DNA of 64,000 nucleotides from Bergeyella zoohelcum ATCC 43767. GTDB taxonomy: Bacteria > Bacteroidota > Bacteroidia > Flavobacteriales > Weeksellaceae. Below are positions 51,101 to 59,696 of this stretch, one piece after another. The notes beneath the pieces are model-generated. The model had not been told where the DNA came from. It saw nothing but the letters and a program-made list of their open reading frames with translations, and made no database searches. Both the position numbers and the translations under genes were made by a program. Where the stretch lies: positions 256,417-320,416 of the forward strand of contig NZ_JH932293.1 of NCBI RefSeq assembly GCF_000301075.1, in the 5' to 3' direction. Each line of letters opens with the position of its first letter. Positions within the stretch are counted from its first letter, which is position 1.

Positions 51101-52051
51101 TTAAATGTTCAGTGTATGTAAATGCACCTTTTCATCTACCTTAAGATGCACCGTACTCCCTATAATCAAAGGTAAATTATGATAAATATGCCCATTGGGA
51201 AAACCGAAAGCTACTGGAAAATGATATTTTCTTATTTTCTCCTCAATGAGCTGATACGCCTTGGGGTCAAAACTTTCGTCATAGTGCGGATTATCTTTTT
51301 CATTTCCCATATTAATCATTCCTCCGATGATGAGCCCTGAAATTTCGTCAAATACCTCTGCTAACTCTAAGGAGGTAAGCATCCTATCCAAAGCATAAAA
51401 ATTTTCACCAATATCCTCTATGAAGAGGATATTATTTCTGAATTTCACCGAATAACGAGTGCCTAAAAGGGCATAAATCATCGCCAAATTACCACCCACC
51501 AAGTTGCCCATTGCTTCTCCAGTTCTATTCAGTACATGCCCTTCTATTTCATAGACGGGAAGATGTCCTTCTAAAATATTAAAAACCTCTGCATAACTCT
51601 GCTCTGAAACACCGAAAGAAGAAGTTTTTATGGTTTGCCCATGAATAGATGCTATTTTTTTCTTGAAAAAGTAGCTTTGAAGCACTGTGTTATCAGAATA
51701 GCCGATGTACCACTTCGGATTTTTCTGGAAAGATTTGATATCTAATTCATACAATAAATGCTGGCACCCATAGCCTCCTCTACTTGCCCAGATGGCTTTT
51801 ATTTCCTCATCCTGAATCGCCCAATTGATATCTGCTATTCTCTCACTTTCAGTACCCGAATAGAGATAACCATGCTCATGATTGCCTAGTGCATTTTGCC
51901 CAAGAACAGGTATATAGCCTCTTTCTTCTATCAATGAAATGGTATGCCTAAGCTGCTCCTCTTCCACGGCTCCTGCGGGGGAAATAATTGCTATTTTATC
52001 CCCTTTTTCCAAAGTCTTTGGACGAATCATCATGGTATTATTTTTCATCAT
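51101..52051 (-). CDS. LD-carboxypeptidase (S66 family)
   Basis: 316 residues. It trims the terminal D-alanine from muropeptide tetrapeptides in peptidoglycan recycling. The nucleophile elbow is WYIGYSDNTVLQ (Ser), the Glu lies in ILFIEDIGENFY and the His in FGFPNGHIYH, the Ser-Glu-His triad of LdcA. IISPAGAVEEEQ and WASRGGYGCQ are further landmarks. No signal peptide, so a cytoplasmic recycling enzyme. Several ATGs crowd the start; ATG 52051 overlaps the end of the LysE gene by 14 bases, and ATG 52030 would avoid it. Confidence 0.93.
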   Translation of the reverse strand: MMKNNTMMIRPKTLEKGDKIAIISPAGAVEEEQLRHTISLIEERGYIPVLGQNALGNHEHGYLYSGTESERIADINWAIQDEEIKAIWASRGGYGCQHLLYELDIKSFQKNPKWYIGYSDNTVLQSYFFKKKIASIHGQTIKTSSFGVSEQSYAEVFNILEGHLPVYEIEGHVLNRTGEAMGNLVGGNLAMIYALLGTRYSVKFRNNILFIEDIGENFYALDRMLTSLELAEVFDEISGLIIGGMINMGNEKDNPHYDESFDPKAYQLIEEKIRKYHFPVAFGFPNGHIYHNLPLIIGSTVHLKVDEKVHLHTLNI

Positions 52052-52724
52052 CTATTTTTATGGTTTGGTTTTCTGCCTCTTCTAATCTTTTATCAAAGGA
52101 ATTAAACTTTGCAAAACTTTGCATAAATATAAATACGCTGAATATTAATAAAATAACCCCTACCCCTTTTCTTATTTGGTTGGTCAATCTTTGGGTAAGT
52201 TTATCGTGAAATTGTTTTGCCAAAAATATTTTACAAAGATCTATAGAAAGATAAGTACCAATAACAATGCTGATGTAAAGAACAAAATTATTAAAATTAG
52301 GATACTGATTCCTTACAGAAATAACTGTAACCAACCAAAACAATAATACTCCGATATTCAGAATATTAAAAAGAAAACCATTCACAAAAGTTTTAAAATA
52401 ATTCTGACTGATGATTTTCTTCTCATTAGAAATGTGCATTTGTGTTTTAGAAAGCATCATATAAATACCATACACAAAAATAATGAGTGCTGTAATCTTA
52501 TAAAAACCAGGATATTCACTGATGAGCTGTACAATATCTGAACTGGCATAATAAGAAGCAATAATACATACAACATCAGCACAAACCACCCCAAGGTCTA
52601 ATGCCAAAGCATGTCTAGAGCCTCTAGAAAAACTGGTTTCTATAAGTAAGAAAAACACGGGACCTATGAAAACAAGGCTCAGCATAACACCTACAAATAT
52701 GGCTGAAAAAATGAGTTCTAACAT
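52038..52724 (-). CDS. LysE family transporter
   Basis: 228 residues with six hydrophobic segments. The first helix pair contains GVMLSLVFIGPVFFLLIETSFSRG, the conserved GP-x-x-x-x-L-x-x-x-x-x-RG pattern of LysE/RhtB exporters. Such proteins export amino acids. A charged C-terminal tail (RLEEAENQTIKIDDEK) is unlike most members. Its 3' end overlaps the carboxypeptidase gene, implying translational coupling in an operon of LysE, LdcA and YraN. Confidence 0.85.
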   Translation of the reverse strand: MLELIFSAIFVGVMLSLVFIGPVFFLLIETSFSRGSRHALALDLGVVCADVVCIIASYYASSDIVQLISEYPGFYKITALIIFVYGIYMMLSKTQMHISNEKKIISQNYFKTFVNGFLFNILNIGVLLFWLVTVISVRNQYPNFNNFVLYISIVIGTYLSIDLCKIFLAKQFHDKLTQRLTNQIRKGVGVILLIFSVFIFMQSFAKFNSFDKRLEEAENQTIKIDDEK

Positions 52725-52763
52725 CTGATTTATCTCTTATACTTCTTTAATCTATTTTTTTTG

Positions 52764-52771
52764 CAAATGTA
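52764..52771 (-). promoter_or_regulatory. Probable -7 box of the lysE-ldcA-yraN run
   Basis: TACATTTG on the minus strand, 39 bases before the start codon, matching TAnnTTTG; no well-spaced TTG. Confidence 0.4.
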
Positions 52772-52825
52772 AAGATACAAAAATTCAAACTATGGTAATC
52801 GGGTGGATTTTCCCTCACGGATAAA

Positions 52826-52870
52826 AGAAGTGTTTTCAAAACGCGAAAGTAGTAAATTAAAAACACTATT
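52826..52870 (-). repeat. REP-like palindromic element, copy F
   Basis: GTGTTTTCAAAACGC is an imperfect palindrome. The complementary strand reads TTTTTAATTTACTACTTTCG then GTTTTGAAAACA, close to the TTTTTAATTTGGAGCACTTTGG and CTGAAAACA of copy E at 5.43 kb. It is the most diverged copy. Confidence 0.35.
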
Positions 52871-52882
52871 TTTTCCTTTCAG

Positions 52883-52910
52883 TTGCTTTTAAAACAATTT
52901 TGTAATTTTG
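52883..52910 (+). promoter_or_regulatory. Promoter of the Uma2-mnmG genes
   Basis: TTG at 52883-52885, 17-base spacer, TAATTTTG at 52903-52910. The predicted leader is about 95 bases long. Confidence 0.55.
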
Positions 52911-53009
52911 TGAAAATTTAGGAAAATAAGCCATTCTCCTAAAATCACCGCTTATTTACAAGAATTATTAAAACAAATCCAACATCAAAATATATAAATC
53001 ATATCTATT

Positions 53010-53597
53010 ATGAAAAAAATAACAGACATCAATCAATTAGATTTGAACAAAATATATTCTTATGCCGATTACCTCCTCTGGAAATTCGAGGAAAGAATAG
53101 AGCTGATAAAAGGTAGAATTTTCAGAATGTCTCCTGCTCCCAGTAGAAAACATCAGGATATTTCGGGAAATATTTATAGGAAACTTTTTTTTTCGTTCAA
53201 TAGACAACCGTGTAAATTGTATTACGCTCCATTCGATGTAAGATTCCCAAAAGAAAGCACCGATAATAAGACCATATATACCGTAGTACAGCCAGACATT
53301 TGCATCATCTGCGATGAAAATAAGCTGGATGATAAAGGCTGCATAGGTGCTCCTGACCTCATTGTGGAAATCCTCTCTCCAGGAAATTCAAAAAAAGAAC
53401 TCAAAAATAAGTTTGAACTCTACGAAGAATATGGCGTAAAAGAATATTGGATAGTGAATCCACTAGATGAGGTAGTCTATGTACATACTTTAGAAAATGG
53501 AAAATACAAGGGAGCATTCCCTATCACAGATGATTATATTCACTCGGAAGTTTTTCCAGAAGTGAAAATCCATACCGATGAAGTTTTTAAAACATAA
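53010..53597 (+). CDS. Uma2 family (DUF820) endonuclease-like protein
   Basis: 195 residues. The restriction-endonuclease-like core shows RIELIKGRIFRMSPAPSRKHQ, VQPDICIICDENKLD (the PD motif) and GAPDLIVEILSPGNSKKELKNKF (ExK-like pair), then KEYWIVNP. The fold is PD-(D/E)XK, as in Uma2 proteins that abound in cyanobacteria and appear singly in Bacteroidota. Target and role are unknown. No antitoxin-like or mobile gene adjoins it. It probably shares a transcript with mnmG, 35 bases downstream. Confidence 0.87.
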   Translation: MKKITDINQLDLNKIYSYADYLLWKFEERIELIKGRIFRMSPAPSRKHQDISGNIYRKLFFSFNRQPCKLYYAPFDVRFPKESTDNKTIYTVVQPDICIICDENKLDDKGCIGAPDLIVEILSPGNSKKELKNKFELYEEYGVKEYWIVNPLDEVVYVHTLENGKYKGAFPITDDYIHSEVFPEVKIHTDEVFKT

Positions 53598-53632
53598 AAA
53601 CAACTTTTAATTGACAACTTTTTGACGATACT

Positions 53633-55495
53633 ATGACAAACGAAATATACGATGTAATCGTAGTAGGGGCAGGACACGCAGGAAACGAAGCTGCTGCGGC
53701 TGCCGCCAATCTAGGCTCTAAAACACTCCTAGTTACCATGAATATGGAAACCATAGGGAAGATGAGCTGTAACCCTGCAATGGGCGGAATAGCTAAAGGA
53801 CAAATCGTAAGGGAAATTGACGCACTCGGAGGCTATTCGGGAATTATCGCGGATACATCTGCCATACAGTTTAAGATGCTCAATCTCTCCAAAGGTCCTG
53901 CCATGTGGTCCCCCAGAACACAAAACGACCGTATGCTCTTCGCTGAGGAGTGGCGATTGGCTTTAGAAAATACACCCAACTTGGATTTTTTCCAAGACAT
54001 GGTCAAGGAACTTATTATTGAAAATAATAAAGTTACTGGAGTCATCACCTCTATCGGTGTAAAATTCCGTGCGAAATCTGTGATTTTAACCAATGGCACT
54101 TTTCTTAATGGGCTCATCCACATCGGAGAAAAGCAGCTCGGTGGTGGTAGAATGGGCGAACCGAAAGCCTTTGGTATTACCGAGCAACTGGTTTCTTTAG
54201 GTTTTGAAGCGGGGCGAATGAAAACAGGAACCCCTGTGCGTGTAGATGGCAGAACCATTGATTTCTCCAAAATGGAAGAACAAAAAGGAGATGAAAATCC
54301 ACAGAAATTCTCCTATTTAGACACACCGAAACTCACGCATCAGCGTTCATGCTACATCACCTATACCAATGAAACGGTACACGACATCCTCCGCGAAGGC
54401 TTTGACAGAAGCCCCATGTTTAACGGAACCATCCAAAGTCTCGGTCCAAGATATTGCCCAAGTATTGAGGACAAAATTAACCGATTTGCAGAAAGAAATA
54501 GACACCAAATTTTTGCCGAACCCGAAGGGTGGAAAACCATAGAATATTATATCAATGGTTTTAGTTCATCATTACCTGAAGATATCCAGATTAAAGCCCT
54601 TCAGCAAATTCCAGGCTTTGAAAACGCAAGAGTATTCCGCCCAGGTTATGCTATTGAGTATGACTACTTTCCACCTACCCAGCTCAAGCATACCTTGGAA
54701 ACCAAATTAATAGAGAATTTGTATTTCGCTGGGCAAATTAATGGTACTACGGGATATGAAGAAGCTGGAGGACAAGGCATCATTGCAGGAATCAACGCCC
54801 ACCTAAAAGTCCACGGTAAAGAACCGTTTCTTTTAAGCCGAGATGAGGCTTATATAGGTGTTTTGATAGACGATTTAATCACCAAAGGTACAGAAGAACC
54901 CTACCGAATGTTTACCTCTCGTGCAGAGTACAGATTGCTCTTGAGACAAGACAATGCCGATATCCGTTTGACAGAGAAATCTCATAAGATAGGTTTAGCA
55001 ACAGATGAACGACTGAAAAAAGTGGAAGAAAAAATCCATCAGAGCCAAGAACTAGAAAATTTTCTTAGAGAAACTTCTCTGAAACCACATCAGATTAATC
55101 CTATTTTAGAGGAAATGGAATCTAACCCCGTAGATCAGGCATACAGAGCTTCCCAATTTCTTACCCGCCCGAATATCACACTCAGCACTTTGGACAAATT
55201 AGAAAAGATTAAGGAAGTCAGCACTCAATATTCTGATGAAGTAAGGGAACAAGCAGAAATTAACATCAAATACAAAGGCTATATAGAAAAGGAAAAAGAG
55301 AATGTAGCCAAGCTCCAGCGGTTAGAAAATATAAAAATCCCTGAAGATTTTGATTTTACCAAAATTGCCAGTCTCTCTGCCGAAGCCAAACAAAAACTCA
55401 ATCTTATTCAACCCAAAACTATTGCCCAAGCGAGTAGAATTTCTGGTGTTTCTCCTGCAGATATTAATGTGCTATTGATATTTTTGGGTAGATAA
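53633..55495 (+). CDS. mnmG: tRNA uridine-5-carboxymethylaminomethyl modification enzyme, FAD subunit
   Basis: 620 residues, the family length. The FAD loop is VVGAGHAGNEAAAAAA at the start, and MSCNPAMGGIAKGQIVREIDALGG is the highly conserved second block. NGTFLNGLIHIGEKQLGGGR, GTPVRVDGRT, TGYEEAGGQGIIAGINA and the C-terminal GYIEKEKENVAKL follow. With MnmE it installs the cmnm5 group on U34 of several tRNAs. A terminator separates it from the convergent gene at 55.6 kb. Confidence 0.97.
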   Translation: MTNEIYDVIVVGAGHAGNEAAAAAANLGSKTLLVTMNMETIGKMSCNPAMGGIAKGQIVREIDALGGYSGIIADTSAIQFKMLNLSKGPAMWSPRTQNDRMLFAEEWRLALENTPNLDFFQDMVKELIIENNKVTGVITSIGVKFRAKSVILTNGTFLNGLIHIGEKQLGGGRMGEPKAFGITEQLVSLGFEAGRMKTGTPVRVDGRTIDFSKMEEQKGDENPQKFSYLDTPKLTHQRSCYITYTNETVHDILREGFDRSPMFNGTIQSLGPRYCPSIEDKINRFAERNRHQIFAEPEGWKTIEYYINGFSSSLPEDIQIKALQQIPGFENARVFRPGYAIEYDYFPPTQLKHTLETKLIENLYFAGQINGTTGYEEAGGQGIIAGINAHLKVHGKEPFLLSRDEAYIGVLIDDLITKGTEEPYRMFTSRAEYRLLLRQDNADIRLTEKSHKIGLATDERLKKVEEKIHQSQELENFLRETSLKPHQINPILEEMESNPVDQAYRASQFLTRPNITLSTLDKLEKIKEVSTQYSDEVREQAEINIKYKGYIEKEKENVAKLQRLENIKIPEDFDFTKIASLSAEAKQKLNLIQPKTIAQASRISGVSPADINVLLIFLGR

Positions 55496-55499
55496 ACGA

Positions 55500-55535
55500 A
55501 AATCCTCCCCGATTCATACGCATCGAGGAGGATTT
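55500..55535. terminator. Terminator between mnmG and the convergent phosphorylase-like gene
   Basis: AAATCCTCC and GGAGGATTT close an interior CGAT/ATCG helix. Convergent position suits a two-way terminator, though the T tracts are short. Confidence 0.65.
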
Positions 55536-55571
55536 CTACAATATTGTACTCATAAACATTAATAAAAAACC

Positions 55572-57242
55572 TTATCTTAACCCCAATATTTTCTCTAATA
55601 TTCTATGTGTAATCATATAGGTAGGCTTTACTCCCGTAAGTCCTAAACCTCCTGATGAGAGTGTACTTCCCGTCTCCAGCGGATTATCAGAGGCGTAATA
55701 GGCATAGCACACGAATAAATCTGGTGAGATATGATTTCTGATTTTACTTGCCACCTGAATGGCTTTTTGGTAATGAGCACCTTCCATCTCTAGCCCTACC
55801 GCTTTCCATGAAGTGTTCATGAAGTAAGATAAGATGTCTTTATTTTGGAGCGATGTTCCCAGTACAGTAACCATAGCCCCTTGATAGGCTTTAATGGTAT
55901 CATCCTGAAAATCATCTAATGAAAGGGCATTTTCAAAAACATAATTATCTGCTGTTCCTTCAAAAATATGTGCCGTAGGAATCATAATATCTCCCTTTTT
56001 TCCTGTGAGAATTCCCGCTTTCCCCATAATGGAAATAGATTTCACATTCATAGGAATGGTTTCATCTCCTATGGTATAGGGTCTCAAGAGTTCATCCATA
56101 ATTTCATACGCTTGTTCTCCAAAAGCATAATCAAAGACCAAAATTACGGCATCCTCTGGATAATGGGCTTGTGCAAAAGGCGTATGCTGAAGCTGGGTTT
56201 TCTTAAGGTCAATAATTTGAAAATCTATATTGCTTCCGCTTTTATCCTTCACATAAATCAGCCCTTCTTTTTCTGAATGGGTTAATATTTTTTCTTGGAG
56301 AGATTTATCGTTACTTATTTTTTCATACAGTGCATAGTCTATTGTATCTGTACACTTTACCCCCAATGCAGCATTTCCATAGAGCATATTTTTCACGGAA
56401 TGCATATTGGCAGAAATAATGTGGAGCGGTCTGAGGTGGAGCTGATGTTCATACAGGGTTTGCCTTACTTTCTCTGCCCATCTTTCTCCGAAGAGATGAT
56501 GCCCCACTCTTTCTCTGAGAATAGCACTAAAATACACCTCTCTTTCACGAATTTCGAGATGGTCATCTAAACTTACTTTTCCAAGGTAATAGATTACTTT
56601 AAACAGTCGGTCTGGGTCTGAGTCTGTACCAAACTTCTGATGTGCATCTAATACTTCATCAAAAGTTCTTCCCAATATAGACGAAAGATGAATCAGTGCT
56701 ACTTCTCTTTCCTTTTGATTAAGCTGAGCTTTCCCTGTAGCCACTTCTTTCACCATATTCCACGCTCTGCTCGGTTTATAGTCATCGTCATGATCGTATG
56801 CTATCTCTCTTATTTTATCCGCTTCTATATACAAGAATGTAAGATGAGTAAGGATATCATAAATTTCTGACCTGCCGAGCAGCACCTCTATATTCATCTG
56901 GTGTTCATCTATTCTGTAGCAAATTCTCCTTCTTTTCTTCGGAACAATGGCTGTAAAGTTTCCTTTATCAAATCCTTCATCTGATGTAAGATGAATGAAT
57001 GCCGTTTGCTCTATTCCCTCTGGTAATCGGTCAAGGACATAGAGTAAACCATCCAATTCTACTTTTCCAGATACATTCATGGAACCATAAATTTCTGGCG
57101 AAATAATTTTTAGCAATGAGCGAAGACTCTCTCCAGACACTCCCGATGGCTTAAAAAAACCTCTGTAAAAGAGATGTCTCATAGATACATAAATCCTCTC
57201 TATGGCTTCTGTAGTAATACGAGCTCTATTTTTTTCCTTCAT
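55572..57242 (-). CDS. DUF6909-type protein with nucleoside phosphorylase-like C-terminal half
   Basis: 556 residues, no signal peptide. The N-terminal 250 residues are helical with charged stretches (YVSMRHLFYRGFFKPSG near 13-29) and match nothing I recognise. The C-terminal half recalls the PNP/UDP phosphorylase fold: SISIMGKAGILTGKKGDIMI with a following PTAHIFEG, then VGLEMEGAHYQKAIQVA, where EMEG is the nucleoside-binding Met-Glu motif. It stands downstream of apt (same strand, terminator between). The name DUF6909 comes from memory of flavobacterial annotations and is tentative. Activity on nucleosides is inferred. Confidence 0.65.
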   Translation of the reverse strand: MKEKNRARITTEAIERIYVSMRHLFYRGFFKPSGVSGESLRSLLKIISPEIYGSMNVSGKVELDGLLYVLDRLPEGIEQTAFIHLTSDEGFDKGNFTAIVPKKRRRICYRIDEHQMNIEVLLGRSEIYDILTHLTFLYIEADKIREIAYDHDDDYKPSRAWNMVKEVATGKAQLNQKEREVALIHLSSILGRTFDEVLDAHQKFGTDSDPDRLFKVIYYLGKVSLDDHLEIREREVYFSAILRERVGHHLFGERWAEKVRQTLYEHQLHLRPLHIISANMHSVKNMLYGNAALGVKCTDTIDYALYEKISNDKSLQEKILTHSEKEGLIYVKDKSGSNIDFQIIDLKKTQLQHTPFAQAHYPEDAVILVFDYAFGEQAYEIMDELLRPYTIGDETIPMNVKSISIMGKAGILTGKKGDIMIPTAHIFEGTADNYVFENALSLDDFQDDTIKAYQGAMVTVLGTSLQNKDILSYFMNTSWKAVGLEMEGAHYQKAIQVASKIRNHISPDLFVCYAYYASDNPLETGSTLSSGGLGLTGVKPTYMITHRILEKILGLR

Positions 57243-57342
57243 ATCTTATTTTTTACATTAAACAAACTTTATTAAAAATTAAAAGGGGGCAAAGATAATC
57301 ATTTATTTATAAATGGAAATATTTTGGAAATTGGCATACAAA

Positions 57343-57372
57343 AAATGCAGCCCCCAAAAAGACACTGCATTT
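57343..57372 (-). terminator. Terminator of the lipoprotein-apt pair
   Basis: On the minus strand AAATGCAG pairs with CTGCATTT around a 14-base loop, followed by TTTTGT. It lies 48 bases past the apt stop and ahead of the phosphorylase-like gene. Confidence 0.6.
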
Positions 57373-57420
57373 ATCATTTACACAATAGTTAATCTTCTAT
57401 AAATCATGATTTTCACTTCT

Positions 57421-57954
57421 CTAATACCCTGTTAATGAAAGCAGTTCCACCTCCTCTTTTTTGAGTTTTCCTCTGCCCTGAAGTTCAAAAAGTTCTATCA
57501 AAAAACTATATTGAGCCACAATACCTCCCTGTTTCTCTATAAGGTGAGTAGCAGCTGCTGCCGTTCCTCCCGTAGCCAATAAATCATCATGGATTAACAC
57601 GCGTTGCCCGGGCTGTATTTGCCCCTCACGCATTTCTATCTCTGCCGTGCCGTATTCTAAAGCATAAGATTGCCCGATGACTGGCGGCGGCAGCTTCCCT
57701 TTTTTCCTTACTAAAACAAAAGGGACATTCAGTTCCGCAGCGATGCTTACCCCAAAAAGGTAGCCTCTACTTTCTAAACCACAAACTACATCTACCTTCC
57801 CTCTACTGAAATCTGCAAAAGCTTTTACCACTTTTTTATAAAGTTCTGGGTTTAAAAACAAAGGGGATATGTCTTTAAACTGAACCCCTGCAATGGGAAA
57901 ATCAGGGATATTTTCTATTGTCTGATCTATTTGTTTTGCTAATTGATTTTTCAT
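57421..57954 (-). CDS. apt: Adenine phosphoribosyltransferase
   Basis: 177 residues, the usual length. It salvages adenine to AMP using PRPP in the cytoplasm. The PRPP loop is VLIHDDLLATGGTAAAA, the N-terminal block PIAGVQFKDISPLF, and the base-binding region GLESRGYLFG and VRKKGKLPPP, all in family order. Its start lies two bases after the stop of the lipoprotein gene upstream, so the two are co-transcribed. Confidence 0.96.
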   Translation of the reverse strand: MKNQLAKQIDQTIENIPDFPIAGVQFKDISPLFLNPELYKKVVKAFADFSRGKVDVVCGLESRGYLFGVSIAAELNVPFVLVRKKGKLPPPVIGQSYALEYGTAEIEMREGQIQPGQRVLIHDDLLATGGTAAAATHLIEKQGGIVAQYSFLIELFELQGRGKLKKEEVELLSLTGY

Positions 57955-57956
57955 TT

Positions 57957-59093
57957 TTACAAGCTATAACTTACTATTTTCCACTCTCCATTTATATTTT
58001 TTAGACCGAATGAAGCATTTACGGTAATGGTATTTCCATTTTTGTCCACCACATCATAAGTAGCGTTCACTGTGGCTCTATCCTCTTTATTATTCTTCTC
58101 AGTGATATTTTTTATACTGATACTCTTTACATTCCCGAATCCTGAATTAGGATTAGAAAAATGATCATAAGACCCCCATGCAGGGTTATTAGAAGCATCA
58201 AAAGCCGCTCTTAAGTTTTGATTCCCTACATGATTAAGAAACTTCTGCACGGCAACCTTAGGCTGTTGCTTGTGCTGTACATGAGAGTTCTCTGATGATG
58301 ACTCATCATCAAAATTTTCGTCTTCATCTACTATTACCTCTTGCTTTTCCACAATGGGTCTTAGGGCTTTCATATTCACTGGCTCACCTATTTTTACCAT
58401 TTTTAATTTTCGGTTTTTGGTATTTACCTGTACATGAATATCTATTTTACCATCTACTATTTTATCTTCTGACAGTGCAGAATAAGCAAGCGTGAAACCT
58501 CTGAAATGGTGGTCCTGCATTATGTTTTTAGCCGTATATATTTTCTGCCCACCACTTACAATTTCCAGCGTAGTTTCCAGTGTAGCCCCTTCAAAAGTGA
58601 TGGGATTTCCCTGTGCATCCGTTAGTTTTGGAATAATTTGGATAGATTTTACCCCTACAAGGCTATCTCTAGCCGCCACTTTCGTATGAATAGCGAGTTT
58701 TTCAGCTTCTACATCACTCGGGTCTTTTTCTGTAAGATCTGTACTATCTTCGAATATTTTCATATTCCCAAGGGAAGGTGGTGCCGTACTCTTCCACTCT
58801 ATGCCTTCTTTTTGAGCGATGGTGTCTGCCATGGTAAAAATTTCTTCGGCAGTTTTACCCTGAAGCAGTTTTGCCATAGCGGTAAGCTCCTCTCTATCAT
58901 TTTCACCTTCCACACCGAATTTCTTTATGATGTACAATGCTTCATTAAACTTCACTTGTTGTAGAGTAGAAAGCTGGGAAGCAATATCATTAGTGGAGTT
59001 TTGAAATGCCTTTAAAGAACTGCCATCTACTTTCGTTTTTTTACATGCTACTAGCAGTGTAGCAATGAGAAAAAGGGTAAAAATTTTTTTCAT
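57957..59093 (-). CDS. Lipoprotein, DUF6694-like N-terminus and NTF2-like C-terminus
   Basis: 378 residues. Lipobox LLVAC at 13-17 of a signal peptide MKKIFTLFLIATLLVACKK. An N-terminal helical segment (FQNSTNDIASQLSTLQQ, KFNEALYIIKKFG) recalls the small DUF6694 lipoprotein family. A beta-rich middle (about 140-240) follows, then an acidic Glu/Asp/Ser linker near 255-275 (VDEDENFDDESSSENS). The last 100 residues resemble an NTF2-like domain ending in NINGEWKIVSYSL. Likely anchored to the periplasmic side of a membrane. Role unknown; the tight link to apt looks like positional, not functional, coupling. Confidence 0.7.
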   Translation of the reverse strand: MKKIFTLFLIATLLVACKKTKVDGSSLKAFQNSTNDIASQLSTLQQVKFNEALYIIKKFGVEGENDREELTAMAKLLQGKTAEEIFTMADTIAQKEGIEWKSTAPPSLGNMKIFEDSTDLTEKDPSDVEAEKLAIHTKVAARDSLVGVKSIQIIPKLTDAQGNPITFEGATLETTLEIVSGGQKIYTAKNIMQDHHFRGFTLAYSALSEDKIVDGKIDIHVQVNTKNRKLKMVKIGEPVNMKALRPIVEKQEVIVDEDENFDDESSSENSHVQHKQQPKVAVQKFLNHVGNQNLRAAFDASNNPAWGSYDHFSNPNSGFGNVKSISIKNITEKNNKEDRATVNATYDVVDKNGNTITVNASFGLKNINGEWKIVSYSL

Positions 59094-59151
59094 ATCTAAT
59101 CATTTGATACAAAAATATAAAAATTCGCAATAATGGTATTGATATCTTTAA

Positions 59152-59478
59152 CTATCTCAATGATTTTCTTTGGGACAAACTTGCCACCACATTATAACTC
59201 ATGAAAACCACACAAAATTTAATGAGTGCCAAAAGGGTGTTTTCTGAGTCAAAAAACAATGTACCCACCACTTGTACAGCGATAATCCCCACCAATGAGA
59301 TAAGTAATTTTTTAGAAAGTTTCCACTCTGGTCTATCTACAAAATACGCTAAAGCGTACGCTAAACCTAGCACAGCACTAAAAAAAAGCTCTATAGTGAT
59401 ATGACCATAGCCAATAATCCATCGATTGACCACAAAGCCCAATCCGAAACCAATGATAAAAAACAACCCTGTTTTCAT
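59152..59478 (-). CDS. Small membrane protein, function unknown
   Basis: 108 residues from ATG 59478 (MKTGLFFIIGFGLGFVVNRW). The frame is open to 59526, but the promoter at 59494-59526 makes the shorter start the better one. Four hydrophobic helices are visible: about 4-19, 25-45, 53-72 and 78-96. The second helix is followed by VDRPEWKLSKK. No family recognised. It is a one-gene unit between the lipoprotein gene and the divergent icmF. Confidence 0.6.
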   Translation of the reverse strand: MKTGLFFIIGFGLGFVVNRWIIGYGHITIELFFSAVLGLAYALAYFVDRPEWKLSKKLLISLVGIIAVQVVGTLFFDSENTLLALIKFCVVFMSYNVVASLSQRKSLR

Positions 59479-59493
59479 CCCCTTTTTTGAGGC

Positions 59494-59527
59494 CAAAATT
59501 ACGGCTTTTCTAAAAATAATATACAAA
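59494..59527 (-). promoter_or_regulatory. Promoter of the small membrane-protein gene at 59.2 kb
   Basis: On the minus strand TTTG (59524-59527), 22-base spacer, TAATTTTG (59494-59501). Transcription would begin about ten bases before ATG 59478. Confidence 0.55.
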
Positions 59528-59661
59528 TCACAATGAAGATTAAGAAGTAAAAGCCCATCTGCCTATATCTTACACTGAAAACTTGAAACTACAAGTCTAA
59601 TTTTCAATTGCTAAAAACCCTCAGCTTCCTGCTCTCTATCCACCGATTGAAATCAAATTGC

Positions 59662-59669
59662 TATATTTG
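59662..59669 (+). promoter_or_regulatory. Probable -7 box of icmF
   Basis: TATATTTG, an exact TAnnTTTG match 28 bases before ATG 59697. Upstream lies a short low-complexity tract (59545-59640) of the kind seen at 14.1 kb. No cobalamin riboswitch is visible. Confidence 0.45.
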
Positions 59670-59696
59670 AAATCTCATAAAATAAAACAAAATAGA

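Noticed and set aside
53010-53597. The Uma2-type protein as part of a restriction or toxin system
   Set aside because: There is no methyltransferase, antitoxin or mobile gene next to it. It sits before mnmG with a shared promoter, so there is no ground for a system call.
59600-59696. Possible cobalamin riboswitch before the B12-dependent icmF
   Set aside because: The gap is short, low in complexity and lacks a B12-box-like GCCACTG string or long structured leader. The -7 box lies only 28 bases before the start codon.
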